The notes beneath the pieces are model-generated. The model was not told the origin of the DNA, made no database searches, and saw nothing but the letters and a program-made list of their open reading frames with translations. 64,000 nt of DNA, from NCBI RefSeq assembly GCF_001889045.1, contig NZ_CP018155.1, positions 496,001 to 560,000 of the forward strand, read 5' to 3'. The position numbers were made by a program, and so were the translations under genes. Numbering within the stretch: the stretch's first letter is position 1; each line of letters begins with the position of its first letter. Source of the DNA: Tenacibaculum todarodis. Lineage in GTDB: Bacteria > Bacteroidota > Bacteroidia > Flavobacteriales > Flavobacteriaceae. This document shows positions 1-8,525 of this stretch, in pieces.

Positions 1-42
1 TTTACGTTGTAAACTACTTGTGTGTATTGCCTGAGTGTTCAT
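1..42 (-). CDS. 5' end of a truncated gene, product unknown
   Basis: An ATG on the minus strand at 42-40 opens 14 codons (MNTQAIHTSSLQRK) that run off the window edge without a stop. A Bacteroidota-type -7 box lies 20 nt upstream, which supports a real start. Too little is present to name the product. The residues show no signal peptide and look like a cytosolic N terminus. The neighbour at 116-661 reads in the same direction and would be upstream of it. Confidence 0.5.
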   Translation of the reverse strand, partial: MNTQAIHTSSLQRK

Positions 43-61
43 AATATGTATATTTATACTA

Positions 62-69
62 CAAATTTA
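62..69 (-). promoter_or_regulatory. -7 promoter box (TAAATTTG) for the truncated gene
   Basis: On the minus strand the octamer fits the Bacteroidota -7 consensus TAnnTTTG and lies 20 nt before the ATG at 42. No clear TTG -33 box is present at 19-21 nt, so this is a partial match. Confidence 0.4.
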
Positions 70-115
70 CACCCTATTTAAAAGTTCTTTTATGACTTAA
101 ATCATAAACTGAAAA

Positions 116-661
116 TTAGTTTCTTTGACGTTTTTCAATCAAATTTAAAATAAATTTTCCACGAGCTTTACAACCTTTACTTTCGTGAATTATTTTTGTG
201 CTAATTAAATTCGCTAATTCTGGATGAATCCAATCTTTCTCTAATCCAAAGAAGTACAAAGAATTCATTGTGTAGGCTCTTACGGCAATTTTTTGAGGCG
301 TAATTAACCAATCGAAACCCGTTTCAATAATTGCATCTTTATGTTCAGTAGTTAAGTGACTTTGAACTTCATTTTCTTTTTTGGAGTAGTATGCTGTTGC
401 TAAATGTTCGCAAATTTTTGCACAAGGTCTAATTGCGCTATCAAATTTTAGGTTAGCAATATTTGTAGTAAATTCATCTAAATGTGGTAAAATCCAATTT
501 AGATGATGATGTGTACAAATCCATTCTAAAATCCAAGCAGCTTTTATAGAAACTTTGTTTTCAACATCAAAAGTAATAGCAACCAAATCTTTAAATAAAT
601 CTTTATTTTCTAACACAATATCTGCAACCCTTTGGCGGTTTTCTCTCTTAGGATTCTCCAT
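116..661 (-). CDS. Conserved hypothetical protein, helical
   Basis: A 181-residue protein beginning MENPKRENRQRVADIV. It is rich in helices with regular hydrophobic spacing (AAWILEWICTHHHLNWILPHLDEF), resembling HEAT-like helical repeats, with no signal peptide or membrane segment. Similar short proteins in Flavobacteriaceae are often carried in databases under an adenylosuccinate-lyase-like label, but none of that enzyme's catalytic signature is visible here, so I do not transfer the name. I chose the internal ATG at 661 because the 12 codons before it overlap the leader of the divergent gene and look non-coding. Function unknown. Confidence 0.7.
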   Translation of the reverse strand: MENPKRENRQRVADIVLENKDLFKDLVAITFDVENKVSIKAAWILEWICTHHHLNWILPHLDEFTTNIANLKFDSAIRPCAKICEHLATAYYSKKENEVQSHLTTEHKDAIIETGFDWLITPQKIAVRAYTMNSLYFFGLEKDWIHPELANLISTKIIHESKGCKARGKFILNLIEKRQRN

Positions 662-739
662 GTTATTAAGTTGCGTTGTTAAAAAAATAATGCTCATTTT
701 TGGTATGGTTTGTGTATATTTACAAGTAAATTTTACAAT

Positions 740-1459
740 ATGATAAAGATAAAAAGTCTTTCTATTTTAAGTTTGTTTTTCTTGATTTTTTTTACAGCTG
801 AAGGGTTTTCACAAAAAGTTGGCGATAAAGTAAATGCGGTTGATGAAAATGGAAAACGTCATGGAAATTGGAAAAAGTACTATAAAAACGGTAGACTCCG
901 TTATACAGGAAACTTTAAAAATGGTAAAGAAGTAGGTATTTTCATGTATTTTGATATGACAAATTCCGATCAGCCAACCATAATTAAAATTTTTTCAGAA
1001 AATTCTACAATTGCTAAAGTAGAGCACCAAACATCTAAAGGTGTTTTAAAAAGTATGGGAAATATGGACGGAAGAAATAGAGTAGGGAAGTGGAAATATT
1101 TTTTCCCAAGTGGAAAAGTTTTATCTGAAGAAAACTATGTAAACGGAAAGTTAGAAGGTTTGTTGGTAAATTATTACCCAAATGGGAAAGTTACAGAAGA
1201 AACCTATTACAAAAATGGATTAAAAAATGGCATTTCAAAAAAATATACAGATGAAGGAAATTTACTTGAAGAAGTAAATTACACAGCTAATAAACCAAAC
1301 GGAATTGCTAAATTCTACGATTTAAAAGGGAACTTAAAAGAAACCGGAAACTATAAAGCAGGTAAAAGAGAAGGAAGATGGGAGTTTTTTGTTGATGGAG
1401 AAGCTGTTTCTAAAAAAGACAAACACAATAGAAAAACACATTCAATTCCAAAACAATAG
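740..1459 (+). CDS. Exported MORN-repeat protein (YwqK-like)
   Basis: A 239-residue protein with a signal peptide (hydrophobic residues 7-20, SFSQ-like cleavage near residue 25). It carries about seven repeats of the MORN_2 type, G-x-W/x-x-Y/F-x-x-G-K, for example GNWKKYYKNGRLRYTGNF and GKWKYFFPSGKVLSEENY. Family members are often called YwqK antitoxins, but that label comes from one Bacillus protein. No toxin gene is adjacent, and an exported protein is unlikely to be an antitoxin. The start is the ATG at 740, because translation from the upstream frame would put ten residues before the signal peptide. It probably acts in the periplasm or on the envelope; the partner is unknown. Confidence 0.8.
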   Translation: MIKIKSLSILSLFFLIFFTAEGFSQKVGDKVNAVDENGKRHGNWKKYYKNGRLRYTGNFKNGKEVGIFMYFDMTNSDQPTIIKIFSENSTIAKVEHQTSKGVLKSMGNMDGRNRVGKWKYFFPSGKVLSEENYVNGKLEGLLVNYYPNGKVTEETYYKNGLKNGISKKYTDEGNLLEEVNYTANKPNGIAKFYDLKGNLKETGNYKAGKREGRWEFFVDGEAVSKKDKHNRKTHSIPKQ

Positions 1460-1605
1460 TTTTTGTTGATTGATATATCAATTCTTTCCATAAAATAATA
1501 CATTACAAAGTTGTAAATTTGCCGGCTGAGCAAGATTAGAAAAATAGAAACAATTTTTTATTTAATCAATACATTTTTTTGTGTTCTTGTTTAAAAATTT
1601 TTAAA

Positions 1606-2793
1606 ATGAAAAGAGTTATTGTAGGTCTTTCAGGAGGCGTAGATAGTAGTGTTACTGCATATTTATTAAAAGAACAAGGTTACGAGGTTATTGGGTTGTT
1701 TATGAAAAATTGGCACGATGATTCTGTAACTATTTCAGATGAATGTCCGTGGTTAGAAGATAGCAACGATGCAATGTTAGTTGCAGAAAAATTAGGAATC
1801 CCTTTTCAAACAGTAGATTTAAGCGAACAATACAAAGAACGTATTGTAGACTATATGTTTAATGAATACGAAAAAGGACGCACACCAAATCCAGATATAC
1901 TTTGTAATAGAGAAATAAAATTCGATGTTTTTATGGACATCGCCTTAGATTTAGGTGCAGATTATGTGGCAACTGGTCATTATTGTAGAAAAGGTGAAGA
2001 AGAAATTGACGGAAAACCAGTTTATAAGTTATTGGCTGGAAAAGATGGTAATAAAGATCAGTCTTATTTTTTATGTCAATTATCTCAACAACAATTAGCA
2101 AAAGCCATGTTTCCTATTGGCGAACTTACAAAGCCAGAAGTTAGAGAAATTGCTAAAAAAGCCGATTTAATTACTGCCGAAAAGAAAGATTCTCAAGGTT
2201 TATGTTTTATCGGAAAAGTTAGATTACCCGATTTTTTACAGCAAAAACTACAACCTAAAAATGGTGTAATTGTACAAATTCCTTCAGATTTTGAACAATA
2301 TACAAAACCAGTTCCGAAGTTTGAAAACAAAGAAGCTGAATTAGCTTATTTTTCAACGAAGTTTTCTTACAAAAAAGAAGCTGGTAAAGTAGTTGGTAAA
2401 CACAACGGCGCTCATTATTTTACAAAAGGACAACGAAAAGGATTAAATGTAGGAGGAACAAAAGAAGCGTTGTATGTTATAGAAACGGATGTAAATGAAA
2501 ATGTAATTTATACAGGAGAAGGGAAAAAGCATCAAGGTTTATATAGAAACGTATTATTTGTTTCAAATGAAGAATTGCATTGGGTTCGTGAAGATTTAGC
2601 ATTAAAAACGGATGAGTCTATGCAAGTTGAAGGAAGAATTCGTTATCGTCAAGTATTAGAAAAAGCGACACTTTATAAAGTTGAGAGTGGATTGTTTGTA
2701 GAATTTGAAAATCCGCAATCTGCAATTCAAGAAGGACAATTTGTTGCTTGGTATAAAAATGAAGAGCTTTTAGGTTCGGGAGTTATTTCGTAG
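1606..2793 (+). CDS. mnmA: tRNA-specific 2-thiouridylase MnmA
   Basis: A 395-residue enzyme that thiolates U34 at the wobble position of Lys, Glu and Gln tRNAs. The N-terminal PP-loop SGGVDSS (residues 8-14) binds ATP. The catalytic cysteine is in [14 protein letters not shown], the tRNA- and ATP-contacting motifs ATGHY and KDQSYFL follow, and the second, persulfide-bearing cysteine is in SQGLCFIG. The C-terminal third is the beta-barrel tRNA-binding region. All catalytic residues are intact and the length is normal or slightly long. I chose the ATG at 1606 ([11 protein letters not shown]) over an upstream TTG because family members begin just before the PP-loop. Confidence 0.97.
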   Translation: MKRVIVGLSGGVDSSVTAYLLKEQGYEVIGLFMKNWHDDSVTISDECPWLEDSNDAMLVAEKLGIPFQTVDLSEQYKERIVDYMFNEYEKGRTPNPDILCNREIKFDVFMDIALDLGADYVATGHYCRKGEEEIDGKPVYKLLAGKDGNKDQSYFLCQLSQQQLAKAMFPIGELTKPEVREIAKKADLITAEKKDSQGLCFIGKVRLPDFLQQKLQPKNGVIVQIPSDFEQYTKPVPKFENKEAELAYFSTKFSYKKEAGKVVGKHNGAHYFTKGQRKGLNVGGTKEALYVIETDVNENVIYTGEGKKHQGLYRNVLFVSNEELHWVREDLALKTDESMQVEGRIRYRQVLEKATLYKVESGLFVEFENPQSAIQEGQFVAWYKNEELLGSGVIS

Positions 2794-2814
2794 ATTTACA
2801 TTAATTAATAATAC

Positions 2815-2840
2815 TGTCTTTCCTGCGTAGGCAGGAATCT
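2815..2840. repeat. Short palindromic dispersed repeat, copy 1
   Basis: The core ATTCCTGC-GTAG-GCAGGAAT is an 8-bp stem with a 4-nt loop (this copy has TTTCCTGC in the left arm). It ends 7 nt before the ATG of the nitronate monooxygenase gene. Near-identical copies lie at 10789-10814 and 59461-59486. Confidence 0.85.
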
Positions 2841-2847
2841 ATTTTTT

Positions 2848-3783
2848 ATGAAAAACAACAAAATCACACAACTTTTCAATATAAAATACCCAATAATTCA
2901 AGGAGGAATGATTTGGGTTTCGGGTTACAAATTAGCATCAGCAGTTTCAAATGCTGGAGGTTTAGGTTTAATAGGAGCAGGTTCTATGTATCCAGATGTG
3001 CTACGTGAGCATATTCAGAAATGTAAGAAAGCAACCGATAAGCCTTTTGGTGTAAACGTACCAATGTTATATCCACAGATTGATAAAATAATGAATATTA
3101 TTGTGGAAGAAGGCGTGAAAATCGTTTTTACTTCCGCAGGAAATCCTAAAACATGGACAGCTTTTCTTAAGGAAAAAGGAATTACAGTTGTGCATGTTGT
3201 AAGCTCTGTTAAGTTTGCATTAAAAGCAGAAGCAGCTGGAGTAGATGCGGTTGTTTGTGAAGGATTTGAAGCTGGTGGACATAACGGTCGTGAGGAAACT
3301 ACTACGTTTACATTAATTCCTATGGTAAAAGAGCAGGTTAAAATTCCTGTTATTTCAGCAGGTGGAATTGGAACGGGGCGTGGAATGTTGGCAGCAATGG
3401 TTTTAGGAGCAGATGGTGTACAAATTGGTAGCCGTTTTGCAGCTACCTTAGAATCTTCTGCACACGATAATTTTAAGCAAACTATTGTGAATGTTAAAGA
3501 TGGAGGCACACAACTTACATTGAAAGAATTAGCGCCTGTTCGTTTGGTTAAAAATAAATTTTTTCAAGAAGTTCAAGAATTATACAAACAAAATCCAACT
3601 GTTGGACAAATTAAAGAACTCTTGGGGCGCGCACGTGCAAAACGTGGAATGTTTGAAGGTGATTTGGAAGATGGCGAATTAGAAATTGGGCAAATTGCTG
3701 GATTAATTCATGAGATAAAACCTGCAAAAGATGTTTTAGAAGAAATTATTGCTGAATATAATTTGGTGAAAGAAAATTTATAG
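2848..3783 (+). CDS. Nitronate monooxygenase-family flavoprotein
   Basis: A 311-residue FMN-binding TIM-barrel protein of the NPD/nitronate monooxygenase family, which also includes FabK-type enoyl reductases. Visible motifs are YPIIQGGM at the N terminus, ASAVSNAGGLGLIGAG, the active-site loop EGFEAGGHNG, and the phosphate-binding strand ISAGGIGTGRGMLAAMVLGADGVQIGSRF (split here as SAGGIGTGRGM and GADGVQIGSRF). The length is typical of class II family members. The His of AGGHNG is the usual catalytic base. Substrate cannot be read from sequence. It converges on the kinase gene at 3799. Confidence 0.85.
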   Translation: MKNNKITQLFNIKYPIIQGGMIWVSGYKLASAVSNAGGLGLIGAGSMYPDVLREHIQKCKKATDKPFGVNVPMLYPQIDKIMNIIVEEGVKIVFTSAGNPKTWTAFLKEKGITVVHVVSSVKFALKAEAAGVDAVVCEGFEAGGHNGREETTTFTLIPMVKEQVKIPVISAGGIGTGRGMLAAMVLGADGVQIGSRFAATLESSAHDNFKQTIVNVKDGGTQLTLKELAPVRLVKNKFFQEVQELYKQNPTVGQIKELLGRARAKRGMFEGDLEDGELEIGQIAGLIHEIKPAKDVLEEIIAEYNLVKENL

Positions 3784-3798
3784 GTTTAGTTCATTCAA

Positions 3799-4773
3799 CT
3801 AATCCATCACTAAAGAATAAGCTGTTTTTAATAGCTCTCCTTTTTCTTTTATAGTTAAGGAAATTGATAATTGTGCTAACCCAATTAGTCTACGCATTAT
3901 TTCAATACCTGCCACTTGATTTAAAAGTTTACTATCTATTTTTTGAGGGTAATTTTTCTCTATAGTTGATAAGACAGTTCTATTTTGTGAAATTAAAATA
4001 GCATGCGCTGCAAGAACTCCTAAATCAAATTCAGCAAAACCTAAAAAACTAAATTCTGGATCAATAATATAAATATCATTGCCTTTGCGCATCCAACTTC
4101 CTGGGTAATAATCTCCATGCAATAAGGTTTTTCCTTCAGATAAATATTTATTTCCTACTTCTTTAATTCTTTCTTTTAATAAGATGTCTTTTTTATATGG
4201 AATGGAAAGTTCTTCTAGTCCTGGTTGAATATCATTTAAAGAAAAACCATTGTTTTCTATAAAAGGAAGTTCAAAAATATGTTGATGATTTAATAAACGT
4301 AATCCTTTGTTTTCTGGGTAACTTTCAGGTGTTTTTGAGTTGTGAATATTAGCAATAACATTAATAAGTAATTCCAGTTGTTGTATTTCAATTTCATCTG
4401 AATTATACAAATTAGTCATGTCTTCACATTCTCCTAAATCTTCTAAAATTAATAAATGATTTTCAGAATTGTATTGTAATATTTTAGGAAGGTGTTTGTC
4501 TAGTAATGTATTATTAGCTATTGTTTTGTAAAATTGATATTCAACATCAATGCGTTCAATTGGAGCGTCAATGTTTTTATATTTTTGAACAAAAGGACGA
4601 GATTGCTTTAAAATAAATGAACGTAGGTTAGTTTTAATACGTAAAACCACATTCATGTTACCTTCTCCAGGTTTTGTTACTTTAATTATGTTTTCATTGT
4701 TGTCTGTTAAAAAATCAATTTTTTGTAATAATTTTTTAATTTCTTCTAAAGAAGTCTGTTGATCAATAAACAT
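3799..4773 (-). CDS. APH-fold small-molecule kinase, MtnK-like
   Basis: A 324-residue protein of the aminoglycoside phosphotransferase/choline kinase fold. The nucleotide-binding N lobe contains a Lys in SFILKQSRPF. The catalytic loop is LLHGDYYPGSW and the metal-binding segment is IIDPEFSFLGFAEFDLG. The DPEF...FD(L/I)G signature resembles 5-methylthioribose kinase MtnK (HGDLHTGS, DPEFAFYGPMGFDIG) more than antibiotic kinases. It is the last gene of a three-gene operon, 11 nt after a nucleoside hydrolase, which fits a ribose-type sugar substrate. That substrate is inferred. The ATG at 4773 is preferred to an upstream in-frame start that would overlap the preceding gene. Confidence 0.75.
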   Translation of the reverse strand: MFIDQQTSLEEIKKLLQKIDFLTDNNENIIKVTKPGEGNMNVVLRIKTNLRSFILKQSRPFVQKYKNIDAPIERIDVEYQFYKTIANNTLLDKHLPKILQYNSENHLLILEDLGECEDMTNLYNSDEIEIQQLELLINVIANIHNSKTPESYPENKGLRLLNHQHIFELPFIENNGFSLNDIQPGLEELSIPYKKDILLKERIKEVGNKYLSEGKTLLHGDYYPGSWMRKGNDIYIIDPEFSFLGFAEFDLGVLAAHAILISQNRTVLSTIEKNYPQKIDSKLLNQVAGIEIMRRLIGLAQLSISLTIKEKGELLKTAYSLVMD

Positions 4774-4784
4774 AAAATTAGGTG

Positions 4785-5735
4785 TTATAATTTTTCTAAA
4801 GCACTCCAAAAGTTATGCTTCATTTTATCAGTATTTATATTTGTATGAATACCAATTGTACGTTGTGTGTTTTCTGGTGGAGTTAAAAAACCTTTTACGG
4901 TAGACCATTCTGGTTGTGCCAATGCTTCAATAATTGCAACATCCCACATTGTCCATTTTTCTTTTTTAGGATCGTCTTTAGTCCACCAACGCTCATAAGT
5001 TTCCCAACGTTTTATCAAATAATTAGCAACACCTTTTTTGTTTTTTAGTTGACGATCTACTTCTTGTTTTGTAAACACTAATTTTTGACTAGTTGTAGCT
5101 GTCATTACATTAAGATCTAGAGTTTTTGTGTTCAACAAAACCTCTACCGCTATAGGGTCGTTTCCTGAATTAAATTCTTTTTTATTATAAGTATTTGTTG
5201 CTACTGTGTGCCAAAATCCAAGATAATGTACTTTTATTTTAGATATAATAGAAGGATCCTCTAAAATTGCTGAAGCCACATTTGTACAAGAACCTAAGAT
5301 TATTATATTTAGTTTTTCATCCTTTTTCATTCGATGAGCAGTTTCAATAATAAACTTTGATGCTTCAGATGTAACAGGTTTTCCGTATTCTGTTAAAGGA
5401 GAATTACTGCCCAATGGCAAGGAAATACCTTTAACGTTCATTAATTTTAGAATTTCTTCATTAATTTGCTGGCTTTCTTCAACGGTGTTTTCTGAAGCCA
5501 ATGGAGATGTATGAAACTGAGCTGAACTTATACCGATTAAATTAAAATTTGGTTCTAAAATAGCTCTAACAATCGCATATAAATCATCAACTTCATTAGC
5601 TGTATCAGCATCAATAATTAAAGGTAAAGGTTTAAGCGTTTCTTGTGATTTTGCTGATAAAGAGCAGAAAATAAATAAGCCGAAAAAAACGTGTAAACCT
5701 ATTATTTTGGAGGCTTTAGTTGTGTGAAATTTCAT
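4785..5735 (-). CDS. Exported nucleoside hydrolase-like protein
   Basis: A 316-residue member of the inosine-uridine nucleoside hydrolase fold. The metal-binding signature, usually DxDxxxDD, reads DADTANEVDD at about residues 43-52, followed by the family-typical GISSAQFHTSP. A signal peptide is clear (hydrophobic residues 12-28, then SAKSQE), without a lipobox, so the product is probably periplasmic. The gene lies 26 nt downstream of the PLP enzyme gene and 11 nt upstream of the kinase gene. Cleavage of a ribonucleoside to base and ribose is inferred from the family. The substrate is unknown and a sugar-nucleotide or glycoside is possible. Confidence 0.75.
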   Translation of the reverse strand: MKFHTTKASKIIGLHVFFGLFIFCSLSAKSQETLKPLPLIIDADTANEVDDLYAIVRAILEPNFNLIGISSAQFHTSPLASENTVEESQQINEEILKLMNVKGISLPLGSNSPLTEYGKPVTSEASKFIIETAHRMKKDEKLNIIILGSCTNVASAILEDPSIISKIKVHYLGFWHTVATNTYNKKEFNSGNDPIAVEVLLNTKTLDLNVMTATTSQKLVFTKQEVDRQLKNKKGVANYLIKRWETYERWWTKDDPKKEKWTMWDVAIIEALAQPEWSTVKGFLTPPENTQRTIGIHTNINTDKMKHNFWSALEKL

Positions 5736-5761
5736 AAAAATTATTTGTCCATTAATTGCTG

Positions 5762-7603
5762 TTAAATACTTTCAACAAACGTTGAAAATATTTTTTTATG
5801 AAGCTCTAAATCCATGTTTGCAGAGAGCGCCACACGAGCAATATAATCTTTGTCTCCTTCTTTAGTTGTTCCTTGCGTAGAAGTGGCAGGAATTGTCCAG
5901 TAACATCCTTTTAATTGTCCATAACTTACGCAATACTTGCTTTCAGTAGGGATTTCAGTAATCATTAAATTGATTAATTTATGATTCAAGGCTCTTTTAT
6001 ACGTTTCCTTTTCTTCAGTTGTATTTCCTTTTGTAGGAAGATCTAATGAAAAAACAGAAGGCGTAAAACCTTGTTGCGCTAACTCTTCAGAAACAAAATT
6101 AATTTTAGCTTCAGGTAAAGTTTCGTGGATAAAATTTACGAACTCGCGAGTGTTTTTATAAGCATCTACAATTCGTTTATTCATAGAAGGTAATTGTTCC
6201 GCTAATATTTCATATTGAAGATCTGTAGCTTCATTATCACAAAGAGTTAAGTGTAAAGCTATTTTTTCCATTAAAGCTGAAGTTTTTATGTTTCCCACAC
6301 AATAACCAGCAGTACATTTTCCGCCACTTGGAAATTTAGAGCCACTTGCAAAAGAAATAGTTCTAACAGTTGAAAGTATATCGTTTTCACCTAAAAAACG
6401 AACGTTAGGGCAGAAAGTTTGATCTAAAATAAATACAGGATCAATAGCAATATTTCCTTTTGAAGTAGTACGTTCTTTACTAAGAACGGTTCTTAAATCG
6501 ATAAGATTTGGAACTTCAACTCGGGGATTTGTAGGTATTTCTGCAATTATATATGGAATTGCATCTTGCGCTGCAATTTTAGTTAAAACCATGTCGATAC
6601 TTTTTACCATATCATTATCGCCATCAACAGGTAAATCAACTACTGCTACATTTTTTATGCATGCTGCAACTCTTCTTGCTTGGTCGTTTGTGCCTCCGTA
6701 ACAATTTGGAGGAACAATAATTTTTATGGCTTTACCAGGGTTTTTTTCTTGAGCATCATCAATTAAGCCCATTAAAATAGCATATTGAATAGATAATCCG
6801 CTTGAAGAAACTAAAGGTTTTGTATTTGTGTCTGTAATCTCTTTGATAGAATTTAAGACACTTTCTTTTTTAGCTTCGTCTATGTTTTTATGCTCAACTG
6901 TAGTTTCAGAAATTAAAGACTCTAGTGCAACAAGGCAATTTGCAGGTGTCATTGCAATAGTTTCTCTTCTTCTTACATGTTGAATGTCTGAAATATAATT
7001 TTCATTTTGCTTACCATTTACCAATAAAATACTCCCTAAATGAGCGTGTAAGCTGATAAAAAAATCAATATTAGAATTTAAATTTGAAACTTCAATTTTA
7101 TCGTTTTGAGAGATGAAGATTGTACTTCCGTTAAATTCAGAAACCTCTTTAATATTTTCAATAGACTTTAATTCAAATTGATAACCGTAAACAGTTCTTA
7201 GAATTTCGGCATTAAAGTTTTGAGGAAGTTCACCTGAATAAACTATTTGTGTGTTTTTATTTTCTAACAAATTCTTTCTTAAAATAGCCAAAACAGGTAT
7301 CGTTTTAGAATCAAAACTGATTACATTTTCTGATTTTAAGTTATTTAAATTTCCAATTGTCCATTCTAATATACAAGATAAAGGATGTCCTAATCTTATG
7401 TAATCATAAGCGGTTGGTAATTCATTTAAAGATAGTAATTCTGAATTATCGTTGTTGTATAGAAGTTCAAATTGTTCTAAGAACTCTGTTTTTGCTAGCG
7501 TTTCATTATAAATATCTAATCTGTGTGTAGTTAAACTCAACCAACTAGTTGGCATATTATTTAAAACGCTCTTAATATATTGTACTTTTTTGTTGTTTTT
7601 CAT
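5762..7603 (-). CDS. Large PLP-dependent Cys/Met-metabolism enzyme
   Basis: A 613-residue protein whose C-terminal 400 residues match the cystathionine gamma-synthase/methionine gamma-lyase superfamily. EIPTNPRVEVPN corresponds to the ESPTNP motif, FILDQTFCPNVRF supplies the pyridine-binding Asp, and SGSKFPSGGKC the Schiff-base Lys. The family is normally 380-430 residues, so about 200 N-terminal residues are extra. They include a partial PLP-fold segment (GHPLSCILEWTIGNL) rather than a recognised domain. Fungal cystathionine gamma-synthases have a comparably long N-terminal extension. It heads the operon with the nucleoside hydrolase and kinase. Reaction not determinable: gamma-synthase, gamma-lyase or a related elimination. 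Confidence 0.75.
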   Translation of the reverse strand: MKNNKKVQYIKSVLNNMPTSWLSLTTHRLDIYNETLAKTEFLEQFELLYNNDNSELLSLNELPTAYDYIRLGHPLSCILEWTIGNLNNLKSENVISFDSKTIPVLAILRKNLLENKNTQIVYSGELPQNFNAEILRTVYGYQFELKSIENIKEVSEFNGSTIFISQNDKIEVSNLNSNIDFFISLHAHLGSILLVNGKQNENYISDIQHVRRRETIAMTPANCLVALESLISETTVEHKNIDEAKKESVLNSIKEITDTNTKPLVSSSGLSIQYAILMGLIDDAQEKNPGKAIKIIVPPNCYGGTNDQARRVAACIKNVAVVDLPVDGDNDMVKSIDMVLTKIAAQDAIPYIIAEIPTNPRVEVPNLIDLRTVLSKERTTSKGNIAIDPVFILDQTFCPNVRFLGENDILSTVRTISFASGSKFPSGGKCTAGYCVGNIKTSALMEKIALHLTLCDNEATDLQYEILAEQLPSMNKRIVDAYKNTREFVNFIHETLPEAKINFVSEELAQQGFTPSVFSLDLPTKGNTTEEKETYKRALNHKLINLMITEIPTESKYCVSYGQLKGCYWTIPATSTQGTTKEGDKDYIARVALSANMDLELHKKIFSTFVESI

Positions 7604-7676
7604 GTTACTTAATGCTGGGTAATTAGACTTTAGTAGTCGTAAAAAAAATGTCCAAATTTCAATGGAGTAAGTTTAG

Positions 7677-7707
7677 CAAAATTACCCAAAAAGGAGTTTA
7701 CAAACAA
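7677..7707 (-). promoter_or_regulatory. Promoter of the PLP enzyme operon
   Basis: On the minus strand TTG (7707-7705), 20 nt, then TAATTTTG (7684-7677) matches the Bacteroidota sigma-70 consensus in both boxes and spacing. Transcription would start near 7672, giving a leader of about 70 nt before the ATG at 7603. I see no recognisable SAM or B12 riboswitch in that leader. Confidence 0.6.
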
Positions 7708-7729
7708 GCAAAAATAAGGCATAAAAAAA

Positions 7730-7753
7730 AAAGCTCAGTTAATACTGAGCTTT
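7730..7753 (-). terminator. Intrinsic terminator of the sigma operon
   Basis: A 10-bp stem AAAGCTCAGT/ACTGAGCTTT with a TAAT loop. Read on the minus strand it is followed by a run of T. It lies 24 nt past the stop of the gene at 7778-8506. Confidence 0.85.
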
Positions 7754-7777
7754 AGTAATTTATAAAGGCTATTTTTT

Positions 7778-8506
7778 TTAGTTTCTATCAATAACATCTC
7801 CAGAACCAACAGAGCTTGTGTTAATTTTAGAAGGTTTTCCTTTGTAATAAACACTTCCAGAACCAACAATACTCGCTTTAATTTTATTGCTAACATTTGT
7901 TTTTACACTACCAGAACCTGCAATACTTGCTTTTAAATCTTCAGTTTCTAACTCGTAAGCTTTAATACTTCCAGAACCTGCAATAGAACATTTTAAAGTA
8001 GTTGATTTACCAGATAATTTAATATCTCCAGAACCACCAATAGATGCGCTAAGAGTTGTTGCTTCTACTTCAGTTACAATATTTCCAGAACCACCAATTG
8101 CTACTGAAACACTGTTAGATTTAATCGGTTTTTTAACAAAAACATTACCAGAACCACCTAAAGATACTGCTTCAATAGTTTCAAAAGGAACTGTAGCTGT
8201 TAATTTTTTAGTGGTACGAACGTTGGTGTTATTTTTAAATTTAATTTCTAATTTACCATTATTTACTTCTGTAATAATGTATTCTAAAACGTTTTCTTCT
8301 CCTTCTAAAGTTACTTTTCCTTCTTTACCAGCAATAAGAATTACGTCAAAAGAACCACCAACGGTAACTTTATCAAAACCACCAACTTTTCTAACTTCAG
8401 TTGTTACTTTTCCGTTTCCTTTAATTTTTTCTGAATTTCCCCACCATTGGGCATTTGCAGTTAAACTTATTGTTAAAACTAGTAATGTTATATATGCTTT
8501 TTTCAT
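7778..8506 (-). CDS. Exported head-GIN (DUF2807) beta-repeat protein
   Basis: A 242-residue protein with a signal peptide (residues 1-19, TANAQ cleavage). After residue 110 it carries seven rungs of a short beta-helix repeat with the core x-GSG-x-(V/I): GGSGNVFV, GGSGNIVT, GGSGDIKL, AGSGSIKA, AGSGSVKT, VGSGSVYY and VGSGDVID. This is the putative autotransporter-adhesin head GIN domain. It is the last gene of an operon with a sigma factor, an anti-sigma factor and a DUF4097 protein, so it is probably an envelope-stress output. No C-terminal secretion signal is visible. Confidence 0.85.
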   Translation of the reverse strand: MKKAYITLLVLTISLTANAQWWGNSEKIKGNGKVTTEVRKVGGFDKVTVGGSFDVILIAGKEGKVTLEGEENVLEYIITEVNNGKLEIKFKNNTNVRTTKKLTATVPFETIEAVSLGGSGNVFVKKPIKSNSVSVAIGGSGNIVTEVEATTLSASIGGSGDIKLSGKSTTLKCSIAGSGSIKAYELETEDLKASIAGSGSVKTNVSNKIKASIVGSGSVYYKGKPSKINTSSVGSGDVIDRN

Positions 8507-8525
8507 GATAATAGGATTTAAATTT

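Noticed and set aside
740..1459. YwqK-type antitoxin, hence a toxin-antitoxin system
   Set aside because: The MORN-repeat protein has a signal peptide and no small toxin gene is adjacent; the antitoxin label is a family name only.
3015..3509. Open frame on the minus strand opposite the nitronate monooxygenase gene
   Set aside because: It is a shadow frame: the plus-strand gene has full family motifs and the minus-strand product is low-complexity.
7604..7672. SAM or related riboswitch in the leader of the PLP operon
   Set aside because: I looked because the enzyme is of the Cys/Met family, but only short unconvincing pairings were found and no conserved riboswitch core.
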